Shown here piece by piece: positions 1 to 8,479 of a stretch of 17,631 nucleotides of DNA (its first letter is position 1; every line of letters starts with the position of its first letter). The notes beneath the pieces are model-generated. The model saw only the letters and a list, made by a program, of their open reading frames with translations. It did not search any database and had not been told where the DNA came from. Source of the stretch: Pseudomonadota bacterium (GTDB lineage Bacteria > Pseudomonadota > Gammaproteobacteria > Burkholderiales > Burkholderiaceae); NCBI GenBank assembly GCA_021778935.1, contig JAJYBQ010000022.1, forward strand, positions 1 to 17,631. Direction: 5' to 3'. The translations under genes were made by a program, and so were the position numbers.

Positions 1-1539
<1,539 letters not shown>

Positions 1540-1543
1540 CCGG

Positions 1544-2605
1544 GTGCGCGCAGGAATCGCCGGTGCCGGCCTGCTGGGCCGCCTGCTCGCCTGGGCGCTC
1601 GCCGAACCCGGCAACGAGGTCGAGGTCTTCGACCCCGCACCGGGTCCGGATGCGCGTTTCGACAGCCGCAGTGCCGCCGCGTTTACGGCCGCGGGCATGC
1701 TCAGTCCGCTGGCGGAGCTCGATGCATCCGAACCGGAAATCGCGGCGCTGGGGTTGCGTTCGCTCGATCTGTGGCAGGAGATCTGCGCGCGCTTGCCGGA
1801 GCGGCCGTTTTTTGCGCGCAAGGGCAGCCTGCTCGTCGCTCACCGCGCCGATCTGGGCGCGGCGCAGCGGATCCTGGCGCGCCTCGATCACGGCCGGGCG
1901 GCGATGCCGGCGGCCGCGTTGTCCGCACCGGTTGCCCTCGATCGCGACGGCTTGCGCGCGCTCGAACCCGCCCTGCACGTCGAGGGCCACGCCTGGCATC
2001 TGCCCGGGGAAGGGCAGATCGACCCGGTGCAGGCCCTGCATGCGCTGCATGCCGCTTCGCCCAGGGTGTGCTGGCACTGGGGTCGGCGGGTCGACGGCGT
2101 CGAACCGGGACGGATGCGCCTGGAGGACGGAACGGAGCGCCGGTTCGATTGCGTGTTCGACGTCCGCGGCGTCGGCGCGCGGCCGGATCTGCCGGTGCGT
2201 GGCGTGCGCGGCGAGGTGGTCTGGCTCCATGTGCCGGGCCACGACCTCACGCGGCCGGTGCGCCTGCTGCATCCGCGGCATCGTGTCTACCTCGTGCCGC
2301 GTCCCGGCGATTTCATCGTCGTCGGGGCCAGCGAGATCGAAAGCGAAGACCGTTCCCCGGTGTCGCTGCGCACCGCGGTCGAGTTGATGGCGGCGGCCCA
2401 CAGCATTCTGCCGGCCCTGGCGGAAGCGCGCATCGCCTGCCTGGACGTGAACCTGCGCCCGGCGCTGCCCGACAATCGGCCCCGCGTCGACCGGCAGGAC
2501 GGCCTGGTGCGGATCAACGGCCTCTATCGCCATGGCTGGCTGCTGGCGCCGGCCCTGGTGGAGCAGGCCGGCGTTTCGCTCCTCCGGGCGGGACGCGAAG
2601 CATGA
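1544..2605 (+). CDS. thiO: Glycine oxidase ThiO (FAD-dependent)
   Basis: ThiO oxidises glycine to dehydroglycine (iminoacetate), the C-N donor for thiazole synthesis by ThiG. The 353-residue product has the length and pattern of the DAO family. An N-terminal Rossmann FAD motif, GAGLLG, lies at residues 7-12 and is followed by an acidic residue ending the second strand (VEVFD). The ThiO-like AAGMLSPLAE segment comes soon after. The C-terminal signature NGLYRHGWLLAPAL follows NLRPALPDNRP, both typical of ThiO. The start is taken as GTG at 1544, four bases after the thiC stop; an earlier start would run into thiC and would disturb the beta-strand before the FAD motif. The stop overlaps the thiS start (ATGA). 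Membership of the thiC-thiO-thiS-thiG cluster supports ThiO over a generic D-amino-acid oxidase. Confidence 0.93.
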   Translation: MRAGIAGAGLLGRLLAWALAEPGNEVEVFDPAPGPDARFDSRSAAAFTAAGMLSPLAELDASEPEIAALGLRSLDLWQEICARLPERPFFARKGSLLVAHRADLGAAQRILARLDHGRAAMPAAALSAPVALDRDGLRALEPALHVEGHAWHLPGEGQIDPVQALHALHAASPRVCWHWGRRVDGVEPGRMRLEDGTERRFDCVFDVRGVGARPDLPVRGVRGEVVWLHVPGHDLTRPVRLLHPRHRVYLVPRPGDFIVVGASEIESEDRSPVSLRTAVELMAAAHSILPALAEARIACLDVNLRPALPDNRPRVDRQDGLVRINGLYRHGWLLAPALVEQAGVSLLRAGREA

Positions 2606-2811
2606 ACCCGATCCGCATCGAACTCGACGGCACCCCCTGCGAACTCCCCGCGGGCACCACGCTCGCGGATTTCGTGCGTGCGCGCGGCCACGCCGACGCC
2701 GCCGTGGCAACCGCCGTCAACGGCGAATTCGTCCCGCGCGACCGGCGCGCCGAAACGCCCCTGCGCGACGGCGACGCCGTGGCGATGTTCCGGCAGATCG
2801 TAGGAGGCTAG
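2602..2811 (+). CDS. thiS: Sulfur carrier protein ThiS
   Basis: ThiS is the ubiquitin-like sulfur carrier. Its C-terminal Gly is adenylated by ThiF (or a MoeB-like enzyme) and converted to thiocarboxylate, which donates sulfur to ThiG. The product is 69 residues, the normal size. It has the beta-grasp pattern: LPAGTTLADF, VATAVNGEFVPR, LRDGDAVAMFRQIVGG. The chain ends exactly in Gly-Gly, as required. The usual VEIV stretch before the tail reads VAMF here. The start ATG at 2602 overlaps the thiO stop (ATGA), implying translational coupling. No thiF is in the window, so activation must come from a gene elsewhere. Confidence 0.95.
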   Translation: MNPIRIELDGTPCELPAGTTLADFVRARGHADAAVATAVNGEFVPRDRRAETPLRDGDAVAMFRQIVGG

Positions 2812-2823
2812 CCCGGCAGAAGA

Positions 2824-2854
2824 TTCCCCTCTCCCGCACGCGAGAGAGGGAGAA
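2824..2854 (+). repeat. Short hairpin between thiS and thiG
   Basis: The 65-nt spacer between the thiS stop and thiG start holds CCCTCTC (2827-2833) and its exact reverse complement GAGAGGG (2844-2850), with a 10-nt loop. The arms are flanked by TTC and GAA-like bases that nearly continue the stem. No U-run follows, so a classical terminator is unlikely. It resembles the CCCTCTCCC...GGGAGAGGG small hairpins often dispersed between proteobacterial genes. It could set mRNA stability between the two genes. Confidence 0.5.
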
Positions 2855-2876
2855 ACCGCTCCACCGGAATAGGGAT

Positions 2877-3689
2877 ATGTCCAACACCACGAATCGCAAT
2901 CAGGACGCCTGGCATGTCCAGGACGTCTCCCTGACCAGCCGCCTGCTGCTCGGCACGGCCGGCTATCCCTCGCCCGCCGTGCTGCGCGAGGCGATCGCCG
3001 CATCCGGCACCCGGATCGTCACGGTCGGCCTGCGGCGCACCCTGGGTGCCGCCGGGGACAACGGCTTCATCGCCATGATCCAGGAGGCGGTGCGGGAACG
3101 GGGAGCCCGATTGCTTCCCAACACCGCCGGCTGCCGCACCGCGCGCGAAGCGGTGCAGCTTGCGCGCATGGCGCGCGAACTCTACGGTACGAACTGGGTG
3201 AAGCTCGAAGTCATCGGCGACGAATACACCCTGCAGCCCGACCCGTTCGAGCTCGTCGATGCCGCCACGCAGCTTGCGCGCGACGGCTTCACCGTGTTTC
3301 CGTACTGCACCGACGATCTCGTCACCTGCCGCCGCCTGCTCGACGCCGGCTGCCCGCTGCTGATGCCGTGGGCGGCGCCCATCGGTTCCGGGCAAGGCCT
3401 GCTCGATCCGTTCGCGTTGCGCACGCTGCGCGAACGGCTGCCCGACGTCGTGCTCATCATCGACGCCGGCATCGGCGCACCCTCCCATGCCCTGCAGGCG
3501 CTGGAGATGGGGTTCGACGCGGTGCTGCTCAATTCCGCGGTGTCGCAGGCGCGCGACCCGGTGATGATGGCGCACGCCTTCCGTCTGGCGGTGGAGGGCG
3601 GGCGCGCAGCGTGGCAGGCCGGCGTCATGGCGCGGCAGGATTTCGCCGTGGCGACCACGCCGGTGACCGGCCGCCCGTTCGTGCTCTGA
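2877..3689 (+). CDS. thiG: Thiazole synthase ThiG
   Basis: ThiG condenses 1-deoxy-D-xylulose 5-phosphate, dehydroglycine from ThiO and sulfur from ThiS-COSH into the thiazole phosphate. The product is 270 residues (family about 255-270) with a TIM-barrel pattern. SRLLLGTAGY lies near residue 21, GLRRT near 51, and LLPNTAGCRTA near 79. The Schiff-base lysine is expected at K109 in NWVKLEVIGD. MPWAAPIGSGQG (about 163-174), IDAGIGAPSHA and VLLNSAV follow as phosphate-binding loops. The ATG at 2877 is preceded by a weak AGGGAT ribosome site. An in-frame extension upstream through thiS is only a lack of stops. The gene follows thiS by 65 nt and ends convergently 36 nt from bolA. Confidence 0.96.
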   Translation: MSNTTNRNQDAWHVQDVSLTSRLLLGTAGYPSPAVLREAIAASGTRIVTVGLRRTLGAAGDNGFIAMIQEAVRERGARLLPNTAGCRTAREAVQLARMARELYGTNWVKLEVIGDEYTLQPDPFELVDAATQLARDGFTVFPYCTDDLVTCRRLLDAGCPLLMPWAAPIGSGQGLLDPFALRTLRERLPDVVLIIDAGIGAPSHALQALEMGFDAVLLNSAVSQARDPVMMAHAFRLAVEGGRAAWQAGVMARQDFAVATTPVTGRPFVL

Positions 3690-3703
3690 TAATGGCGGTC
3701 GCA

Positions 3704-3724
3704 ATCGTGAGGCCGGGCCTCGAT
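3704..3724. terminator. Inverted repeat between convergent thiG and bolA
   Basis: The 36-bp gap between the two convergent genes holds GAGGCC (3709-3714) and GGCCTC (3716-3721) around a single central G. Outer ATCG (3704-3707) and CGAT (3721-3724) bases partly extend the symmetry. As RNA it gives a five-pair stem with a three-base loop. No T-run follows on either strand, so it is at best a weak or Rho-assisted terminator. The position between convergent stops is the main argument. Confidence 0.3.
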
Positions 3725-3725
3725 G

Positions 3726-3992
3726 TCAGGCCTCTTCGGGGGCCAGCAGCTTCATGCTGAGCGCATGGATCGCGCCGGTCATCACCTCCGGCAGGCGGTC
3801 ATACACCAGGCGGTGCCGCTGCACCCGGTTCAATCCCGCAAACCGCGGGCTCACCAGGACGAGCGTGTAGTGTCCGCCCGAGGCGCCGTGGCCCGCGTGC
3901 GCGGCGCTCTGGTCGACGATGTCCAGGTGCTCGGGCGCCAGATCCTGGAGCCGGGATTTCATCAGTGCGAGAAGGTCGGTGGATTCAGACAT
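3726..3992 (-). CDS. bolA: BolA-family protein
   Basis: BolA proteins partner with monothiol glutaredoxins in iron-sulfur trafficking and act in stress and morphology responses. The chosen product is 88 residues, starting MSESTDLLALMKS. It shows the class II KH-like BolA pattern: helix, the strand HLDIVDQSAAHAGH, the strand HYTLVLVSPRF, then the signature RVQRHRLVYDRL and a C-terminal IHALSMKLLAP. The invariant His lies in that last segment. The start at 3992 is preferred because it gives the family length and overlaps the yciB stop by 8 nt, a coupling seen for these genes in relatives; an in-frame ATG 12 nt upstream (4004) is also possible. A parvulin gene often follows bolA in betaproteobacteria, but here the next gene is the convergent thiG. 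Confidence 0.9.
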   Translation of the reverse strand: MSESTDLLALMKSRLQDLAPEHLDIVDQSAAHAGHGASGGHYTLVLVSPRFAGLNRVQRHRLVYDRLPEVMTGAIHALSMKLLAPEEA

Positions 3993-4611
3993 CGGGTTCG
4001 GCATCGAGGTAGCGCGACATGTACACGCCCGTCGCCAGGGAAAACGCCAGGGTCGCACCCATCAGACCGAAGGTCTTGAAGTTCACCCAGGCATCGGTGC
4101 TCCAGGAGTAGGCGGCAAACAGGTTTGCGCCGCCCAGGAACAGGAAAAACGACGCCCACGCGACGAGCAGGCGGTTCCAGACGAATTGCGGTAGTTCCAG
4201 TTCGCCGGTGAGCAGGGTACTCAGCAGATTGCGGCGCCAGATCCACTGTCCGCCGACGAGGACCGCCGCGAAGATCCAGTACAGGATCGTGGGCTTCCAT
4301 TTGATGAACCACTCGTTGTGGAACCACACCGTCAAGCCGCCGAACACGACGACCAGCACCGCGCTCAGCCATACCGTCGCCTTCACCGGGATGCGGCGGT
4401 AGATCATCCAGCCCACCTGGCCGGCGGTCGCGGCGATCGAGCTCAGCGTGGCGATGATCACGGCGGCCAGCTCGAGCCGTTGCGTTGCGACGCCATCGAG
4501 CGCGCCCAAGCCGGCCGAGACCAGCGCGACGCTGGCATCCGGAAACCCCTTGGCGACGCGAAACACGCCAAAGAACACCAGTACGGGGAACAGATCGATA
4601 AGAAGTTTCAC
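3985..4611 (-). CDS. yciB: Inner membrane septation-related protein YciB (IspZ family)
   Basis: YciB is an inner membrane protein linked to septum formation and envelope maintenance; its biochemical activity is not settled. The product is 208 residues and very hydrophobic, with about six membrane segments near residues 3-20, 45-63, 76-94, 108-124, 145-168 and 178-196. The family signature is the stretch FHNEWFIKWKPTILYW (about 97-112), followed by GQWIWRRNLL and the helix after PQFVWNRL. The start is taken as GTG at 4611 (KLLIDLFPVLVFF), because family members begin at this helix and a GGAG ribosome site lies eight bases upstream. Upstream in-frame ATGs would add a charged, unconserved leader. 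The stop overlaps the bolA start. Confidence 0.94.
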   Translation of the reverse strand: MKLLIDLFPVLVFFGVFRVAKGFPDASVALVSAGLGALDGVATQRLELAAVIIATLSSIAATAGQVGWMIYRRIPVKATVWLSAVLVVVFGGLTVWFHNEWFIKWKPTILYWIFAAVLVGGQWIWRRNLLSTLLTGELELPQFVWNRLLVAWASFFLFLGGANLFAAYSWSTDAWVNFKTFGLMGATLAFSLATGVYMSRYLDAEPDV

Positions 4612-4676
4612 GGGCGGGCTCCGTCGGATCGCAACTGCATCAGCTTCACGCTCACGCATCCACCGCAACGCGAGCC

Positions 4677-4682
4677 ATTGTA
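4677..4682 (-). promoter_or_regulatory. Candidate -10 element for yciB-bolA
   Basis: On the minus strand the 132-nt gap upstream of yciB contains TACAAT at 4682-4677, five of six bases of the sigma-70 consensus, in an otherwise GC-rich context. It would give a leader of about 60 nt. I see no good -35 at 16-18 bp spacing. A 7-bp inverted repeat, GGTCGTC (4700-4706) and GACGACC (4729-4735), lies just upstream and could be an operator or the end structure of the preceding gene. Confidence 0.35.
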
Positions 4683-4743
4683 GTACGACCTTTGCCGGCG
4701 GTCGTCGCCTCGGCGTGCACCGGCCGCGGACGACCTCGGCCGG

Positions 4744-5664
4744 TCATGGTGCCTCGTCCTGTTGGTGGTTCGAATCGACTGCCGGGGCGCCCGAGCGGGA
4801 TCCGTCGGCCACGAATTCGAAATGCCGGTCGGTGTGGACGTCCGGCTCGCCGGGGTCGAAGGTTCGCTCGAAAAACGACACCGTGCCGTCGCGGCGCACC
4901 GTGAGAATCGTCGTCGCGCGCGTGCCATAGCCGTTGGCGCGGACCTGGATGGCCGAAAGCGCCCGCTCCCAGTCGAGCGGAACTCCGGTGTCCGGCAGCT
5001 CCGCGTCGCGCGCAAGGCGGCGGTCGCCCATGATCCGGAGCAGCGCAGCAGGCTCGACCGCGGAGGCGACCTGACACGCGAATCCGGCGATGCCGCGGGT
5101 GAGTTTCGGCCAGGGCGTATCGAGGGCGGCGTTCGACATGCCGTAGATTCCCGGGAGCAGCGCGCGGATCGCGTCCGTCGGCACGTCGGGATCGATTCCG
5201 TCGCGCCCGCGCCGGGCCGGTCCGGTGTCGGACGTACCGTCGGGATGGCGGTTGCTCCAGTAGAGCACCTCCGCCTCGCGCGACGCAGCCGGGATCGGCA
5301 GCGGGTCGGCGACCAACAGGTTGTAGCCGTTGAAGCCCATGGAGTTGCGGGCATGCTCGCGCAACCACCGGTCGGCCGGTTGGCGCGACTGCAGGGCCGC
5401 AAGCGGGATCCGGCCGCGCGTCGGCGTGGGCGCGAGATGGTCGGCTTCGCTGCCGCGCACGTTGGTGAGGATCGCCACACGGCCGTGCCGGTTGACGCCC
5501 AGCCAGGTTCCGCCGCCTTCCTCATCGCGTCCGGCGAGGATCGACACGCTCTGCCCCCACCATGCCGCGGGGCGGGTGCGGCGGGCATAGAACTCGTCGC
5601 GGTTCGCCGCCACCACCAGCGGGTAGTCCGGATGCGATTGCCATGCGAAGAGGATCAGGCACAT
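4744..5664 (-). CDS. NRDE (TANGO2) family protein
   Basis: This belongs to the NRDE/TANGO2 family, named after the motif Asn-Arg-Asp-Glu, here at residues 21-24 (AANRDEFYARRT). TANGO2-like proteins have been linked to heme or lipid handling in other organisms; the bacterial role is unresolved. The product is 306 residues, the usual bacterial length. It begins Met-Cys, and Cys2 fits the N-terminal nucleophile position of an Ntn-hydrolase-like fold, which fixes the start at 5664. Other family segments are AAWW, GRDEEGGGTWLGVN, VAILTNVRG, NGYNLLVAD and, near the end, ATTILTVRRDGTVSFFERTFDP. It lies 13 nt downstream of ygfZ on the same strand, so the two are probably cotranscribed. No signal peptide is visible. 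Confidence 0.88.
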   Translation of the reverse strand: MCLILFAWQSHPDYPLVVAANRDEFYARRTRPAAWWGQSVSILAGRDEEGGGTWLGVNRHGRVAILTNVRGSEADHLAPTPTRGRIPLAALQSRQPADRWLREHARNSMGFNGYNLLVADPLPIPAASREAEVLYWSNRHPDGTSDTGPARRGRDGIDPDVPTDAIRALLPGIYGMSNAALDTPWPKLTRGIAGFACQVASAVEPAALLRIMGDRRLARDAELPDTGVPLDWERALSAIQVRANGYGTRATTILTVRRDGTVSFFERTFDPGEPDVHTDRHFEFVADGSRSGAPAVDSNHQQDEAP

Positions 5665-5677
5665 GACATGCGGTTCC

Positions 5678-6721
5678 TCATGCGGTGGGGTCGAAGATCG
5701 GGTAGGGCAAGGGTCGCAGTTCGACCGGCGGCGCGTCCGGAGCGCCGAGGCGCAGAACGCCGGCCTCGGTGGCTTGCGTCGGGCATTCGATCAGTGCATC
5801 CCATCCTCCGGGCGCGTCCGGCTCGGCAACCGATGCCGCCTGGACGAGGTAGCCGACCGGCTCGGCCTTGTCACCATGGAATACGTCCAGGGTCGGGCCG
5901 ATCGCGGGCGCATGGACGAGCGCCAACCGGCGCCGCAGCTTGCCGAGAAACTGGCTGCGTGCGACGACCTCCTGGCCGGGGTAACAGCCTTTGCGGAAAC
6001 TCACCCCGCCCAGCACTTCGAGGTTGACCGCCTGCGGAACGAAACGCTCCCGGGTAACCGCAAAGACATCCGGCACCGCCGCGTCGATCTGCGACCAGTG
6101 CCACAGGCCGGCGCCGGTCTGGACGAGCCGGCGGCCGATGGCGTCCATCGCTGCGGCCGGCTGGTCGGCCGGCTCCACGACGAGAAACCGTTCCGCGCAC
6201 CGGGCTCCGCCCGGCAGGCGGGCGATGCGCGCTCCGGCGCACCCGGAAATCGGCCCGCATTGCCAGGGCGCCGCCGGGGCCGCCAGGCCTTCCTCGGCCA
6301 GCGCGGCCGCGGCGCCAGGGCCCAGCACGAAGCGCGTGCGCCATCGTTCGCCGGCATCCTGCACCGTCGCCTTCGCACGCAGGACAAACATGCCGAGCCG
6401 GCGCGCAAAGCCCGCAGCGACCTCCGCCGGCATCAGTAGCGCCAGCCCCGTATCGGTCCGCCACGCCTGATAGATCGCCAGCAGGCGTCCCTTGGCAGTG
6501 CAATACCCGCCGAGCTGCCAGCTCGTTCCGGTCATTGCAGCGATATCGGTCGTGCTCTGTCCGTGAAAGAAGGTCAGCGCATCCGCGCCGTCGATCTCGA
6601 CGACGCGCCAATCGTCCAGGATGCCCCAGACCGGACCGGCGCGCCGCGCGGCGTGATCGGAAGCGGAAACGTCCCACCGATTGGCAGGGACGGAATCGGA
6701 AAGCGAGGAGGCGGTCGTCAT
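5678..6721 (-). CDS. ygfZ: Folate-binding protein YgfZ (tRNA-modifying GTPase-independent GcvT-like factor)
   Basis: YgfZ is a GcvT-like folate-binding protein that supports iron-sulfur enzymes such as the tRNA-modifying MiaB. The product is 347 residues. The hallmark KGCYPGQE occurs at residues 244-251, with the essential Cys at 246. Other family segments are VVEIDGADALTFFHGQSTTDI (about 40-60), CTAKGRLLAIYQAWR (about 74-88) and a C-terminal beta-barrel region with LRRRLALVH. The start ATG at 6721 follows a perfect TATAAT by only six bases, so the mRNA may be leaderless. The frame stays open far upstream through the mltG region, but that extension has no family similarity and would cross a divergent gene. 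The gene is divergent from mltG and 13 nt ahead of the NRDE gene. Confidence 0.93.
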   Translation of the reverse strand: MTTASSLSDSVPANRWDVSASDHAARRAGPVWGILDDWRVVEIDGADALTFFHGQSTTDIAAMTGTSWQLGGYCTAKGRLLAIYQAWRTDTGLALLMPAEVAAGFARRLGMFVLRAKATVQDAGERWRTRFVLGPGAAAALAEEGLAAPAAPWQCGPISGCAGARIARLPGGARCAERFLVVEPADQPAAAMDAIGRRLVQTGAGLWHWSQIDAAVPDVFAVTRERFVPQAVNLEVLGGVSFRKGCYPGQEVVARSQFLGKLRRRLALVHAPAIGPTLDVFHGDKAEPVGYLVQAASVAEPDAPGGWDALIECPTQATEAGVLRLGAPDAPPVELRPLPYPIFDPTA

Positions 6722-6727
6722 GAGCGG

Positions 6728-6733
6728 ATTATA
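6728..6733 (-). promoter_or_regulatory. ygfZ: Perfect -10 box for ygfZ, placed for leaderless transcription
   Basis: The minus strand reads TATAAT at 6733-6728, then six bases, then the ygfZ ATG. A start site about seven bases after the -10 would fall on or next to the A of the ATG. No recognisable -35 is present at 16-18 bp, and there is no TGn extension. Confidence 0.55.
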
Positions 6734-6766
6734 GGAACGTCCCGCGCCGGGAGTGCCGGCGGGATC

Positions 6767-6787
6767 GGGGGTTTTTTGGGGGACAAT
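6767..6787 (+). promoter_or_regulatory. mltG: Homopolymer tract and candidate -10 for mltG
   Basis: A G5-T6-G5 block (6767-6782) runs directly into GACAAT (6782-6787), which matches the sigma-70 -10 at four of six positions. Transcription would start near 6794, leaving about 34 nt before the ATG at 6828. The -35 region is not recognisable. The homopolymer block would lie in the promoter spacer. Confidence 0.35.
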
Positions 6788-6827
6788 GCGGCTCCGGGAG
6801 GTTCCCCGACGGATTCCGGTTTCCTGC

Positions 6828-7856
6828 ATGCTTGGTCGTTCGCTTCGATTTTCCCTTGCCGCCGTGCTCGTCCTTGCGGTGTCGCTCGGCGCGGCAGCAG
6901 CGTGGTATGAAATTCGCCGACCGCTCGGCATCCCGGCGGCCTCGGTCGATCTGCGGGTGACGGCGGGATCGACCGCGCGTGCGATTGCCCGGGCGTTGCA
7001 AGCCGATGGGGTCGATGTCAACGAGACGGCATTCGTCGCGGCGGCCCGCGTGTGGGGCGTCACCCGCCACCTGCGCGCAGGCCGATACCGCATCATCCAG
7101 GGCGCGACCTTGCGCTCGGTGCTCGACCAGTTGCGGCGCGGCGCCGTCGAACCCGAGCGCGTGACCGTCGTCGAGGGCAGCACGTTCGCCCAGATGCGCG
7201 CCCAGCTCGCCGCCTGTGCCGATCTGCGCCACGATACGTCGGGGTGGCCCGAAGGCAGGATTCTCGCCGCGATCGGTGCCTCGCAGTCGCGGGCGGAGGG
7301 ACTCTTTGCGCCCGACACCTATTCGTACGTTCCGGGCAGCAGCGATCTCGACGTGTTCCGGCAGGCCTATGTCGAACAGCAGCGGCGCCTCGCCCAGGTG
7401 TGGTCGGCCCGCGCCGCCGACCTTCCCTACGCCAACCCCTATGAGGCGCTGGTAATGGCTTCGCTGGTGGAAAAGGAGACCGGGCGCGGCGACGAGCGGC
7501 CCCTCGTTGCTGCCGTGTTCGTCAATCGCGAGCGGCGGAGCATGCCCCTGCAGACCGATCCGTCGGTGATCTATGGGCTGGGCACCGGGTTCGACGGCCA
7601 TCTGCACCAGCGCGATCTGCGCGCCGATACGCCCTACAACACCTATCTCCACGTCGGCCTGCCGCCGACCCCGATCGCGCTGCCGGGCCTCGCGGCGATC
7701 CGCGCGGCCCTGCATCCGGCGGCGTCGAATGCGCTCTATTTCGTGGCGCGGGGCGATGGCAGTTCGCAGTTTTCGCGGACGCTGGCCGAGCACAACCACG
7801 CGATCCACCGCTTTTTGCATCGGAGATCGACGGACGCGCCCGGGGAGCAGCGGTGA
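6828..7856 (+). CDS. mltG: Endolytic peptidoglycan transglycosylase MltG (YceG family)
   Basis: MltG is an inner-membrane-anchored endolytic transglycosylase that cuts nascent glycan strands and is thought to end their polymerisation. The product is 342 residues from ATG 6828. Residues about 8-25 form a single N-terminal membrane anchor, followed by a LysM-like region ([15 protein letters not shown] and LRAGRYRI). The catalytic core contains EGLFAPDTY (about 157-165), the active-site motif LVEKETG with the expected catalytic Glu at 215, FVNR at 231, and [12 protein letters not shown] at 239-250. [14 protein letters not shown] and a C-terminal YFV...H-F-T-like ending ([10 protein letters not shown]) follow. 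An alternative ATG at 6786 would add 14 residues, but it overlaps the candidate -10. The TGA stop overlaps the tmk GTG start. Confidence 0.94.
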   Translation: MLGRSLRFSLAAVLVLAVSLGAAAAWYEIRRPLGIPAASVDLRVTAGSTARAIARALQADGVDVNETAFVAAARVWGVTRHLRAGRYRIIQGATLRSVLDQLRRGAVEPERVTVVEGSTFAQMRAQLAACADLRHDTSGWPEGRILAAIGASQSRAEGLFAPDTYSYVPGSSDLDVFRQAYVEQQRRLAQVWSARAADLPYANPYEALVMASLVEKETGRGDERPLVAAVFVNRERRSMPLQTDPSVIYGLGTGFDGHLHQRDLRADTPYNTYLHVGLPPTPIALPGLAAIRAALHPAASNALYFVARGDGSSQFSRTLAEHNHAIHRFLHRRSTDAPGEQR

Positions 7857-8479
7857 GCGTGCGCGGAAAGTTTCTGACCTTCGAGGGGGTTGACGGCGCC
7901 GGCAAGACCACCCAATGCGATGCGCTGGCACAGGCCCTGGCCGCGCGGGGGGTGGCCTTCGTGCGCACCCGCGAGCCGGGCGGAACCCCGCTGGGCGAGG
8001 AGTTGCGCGGATTGCTGCTGCACCGCGCGATGGAACCGATCACCGAAGCGCTGCTCATGTTTGCCGCGCGGCGAGAGCACATCGCCGCCGTGATCGAGCC
8101 GGCGCTGGCGCAGGGCCGGTGGGTCCTGTGCGACCGCTTCACCGATGCGAGCTATGCCTATCAGGGCGGTGGCCGCGGCATCGACACCGCGCGTCTCGAT
8201 ACCCTGGCGCAATGGGTGCAGGGCGAACTGCAGCCCGACCTCACGGTTCTCGCCGACGTTGCGCCGGAGATTGCCCAGGCGCGGCGCGCGCGGGTGCGCG
8301 AGGCCGACCGGTTCGAGGCCGAGGCGCTGGAATTCTTTCTGCGGGTCCGGGCCGCCTACCGGACGCGCGCGCAGGCCCAGCCGCAGCGGTTCTTCGTCAT
8401 CGACGGTGCGCGATCGCCGCACGAGGTGACGGCCGGGATCCTGCAGCGGTTGGAACCCTGGCTGGAGGCCCGGCGATGA
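7853..8479 (+). CDS. tmk: Thymidylate kinase
   Basis: Tmk phosphorylates dTMP to dTDP for DNA synthesis. The product is 208 residues, the normal length. A P-loop, [12 protein letters not shown], lies at residues 10-21; the DR motif region [14 protein letters not shown] near 44; the [17 protein letters not shown] segment near 92-108; and the LID region [12 protein letters not shown] near 142. The start is GTG at 7853, giving a GTGA overlap with the mltG stop, and the P-loop falls at the expected distance from it. The end overlaps holB by ATGA. Arrangement with mltG upstream and holB downstream is widespread in proteobacteria. Confidence 0.97.
   Translation: MSVRGKFLTFEGVDGAGKTTQCDALAQALAARGVAFVRTREPGGTPLGEELRGLLLHRAMEPITEALLMFAARREHIAAVIEPALAQGRWVLCDRFTDASYAYQGGGRGIDTARLDTLAQWVQGELQPDLTVLADVAPEIAQARRARVREADRFEAEALEFFLRVRAAYRTRAQAQPQRFFVIDGARSPHEVTAGILQRLEPWLEARR

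Noticed and set aside
2812..2876. TPP riboswitch upstream of thiG
   Set aside because: The spacer is too short and lacks the CTGAGA core of the THI-box; only a simple hairpin is present.
6722..7318. N-terminal extension of ygfZ by about 200 codons
   Set aside because: It would run antisense through mltG and its promoter. The Ser/Arg/Thr-rich sequence has no family similarity, and TATAAT plus ATG mark the start at 6721.
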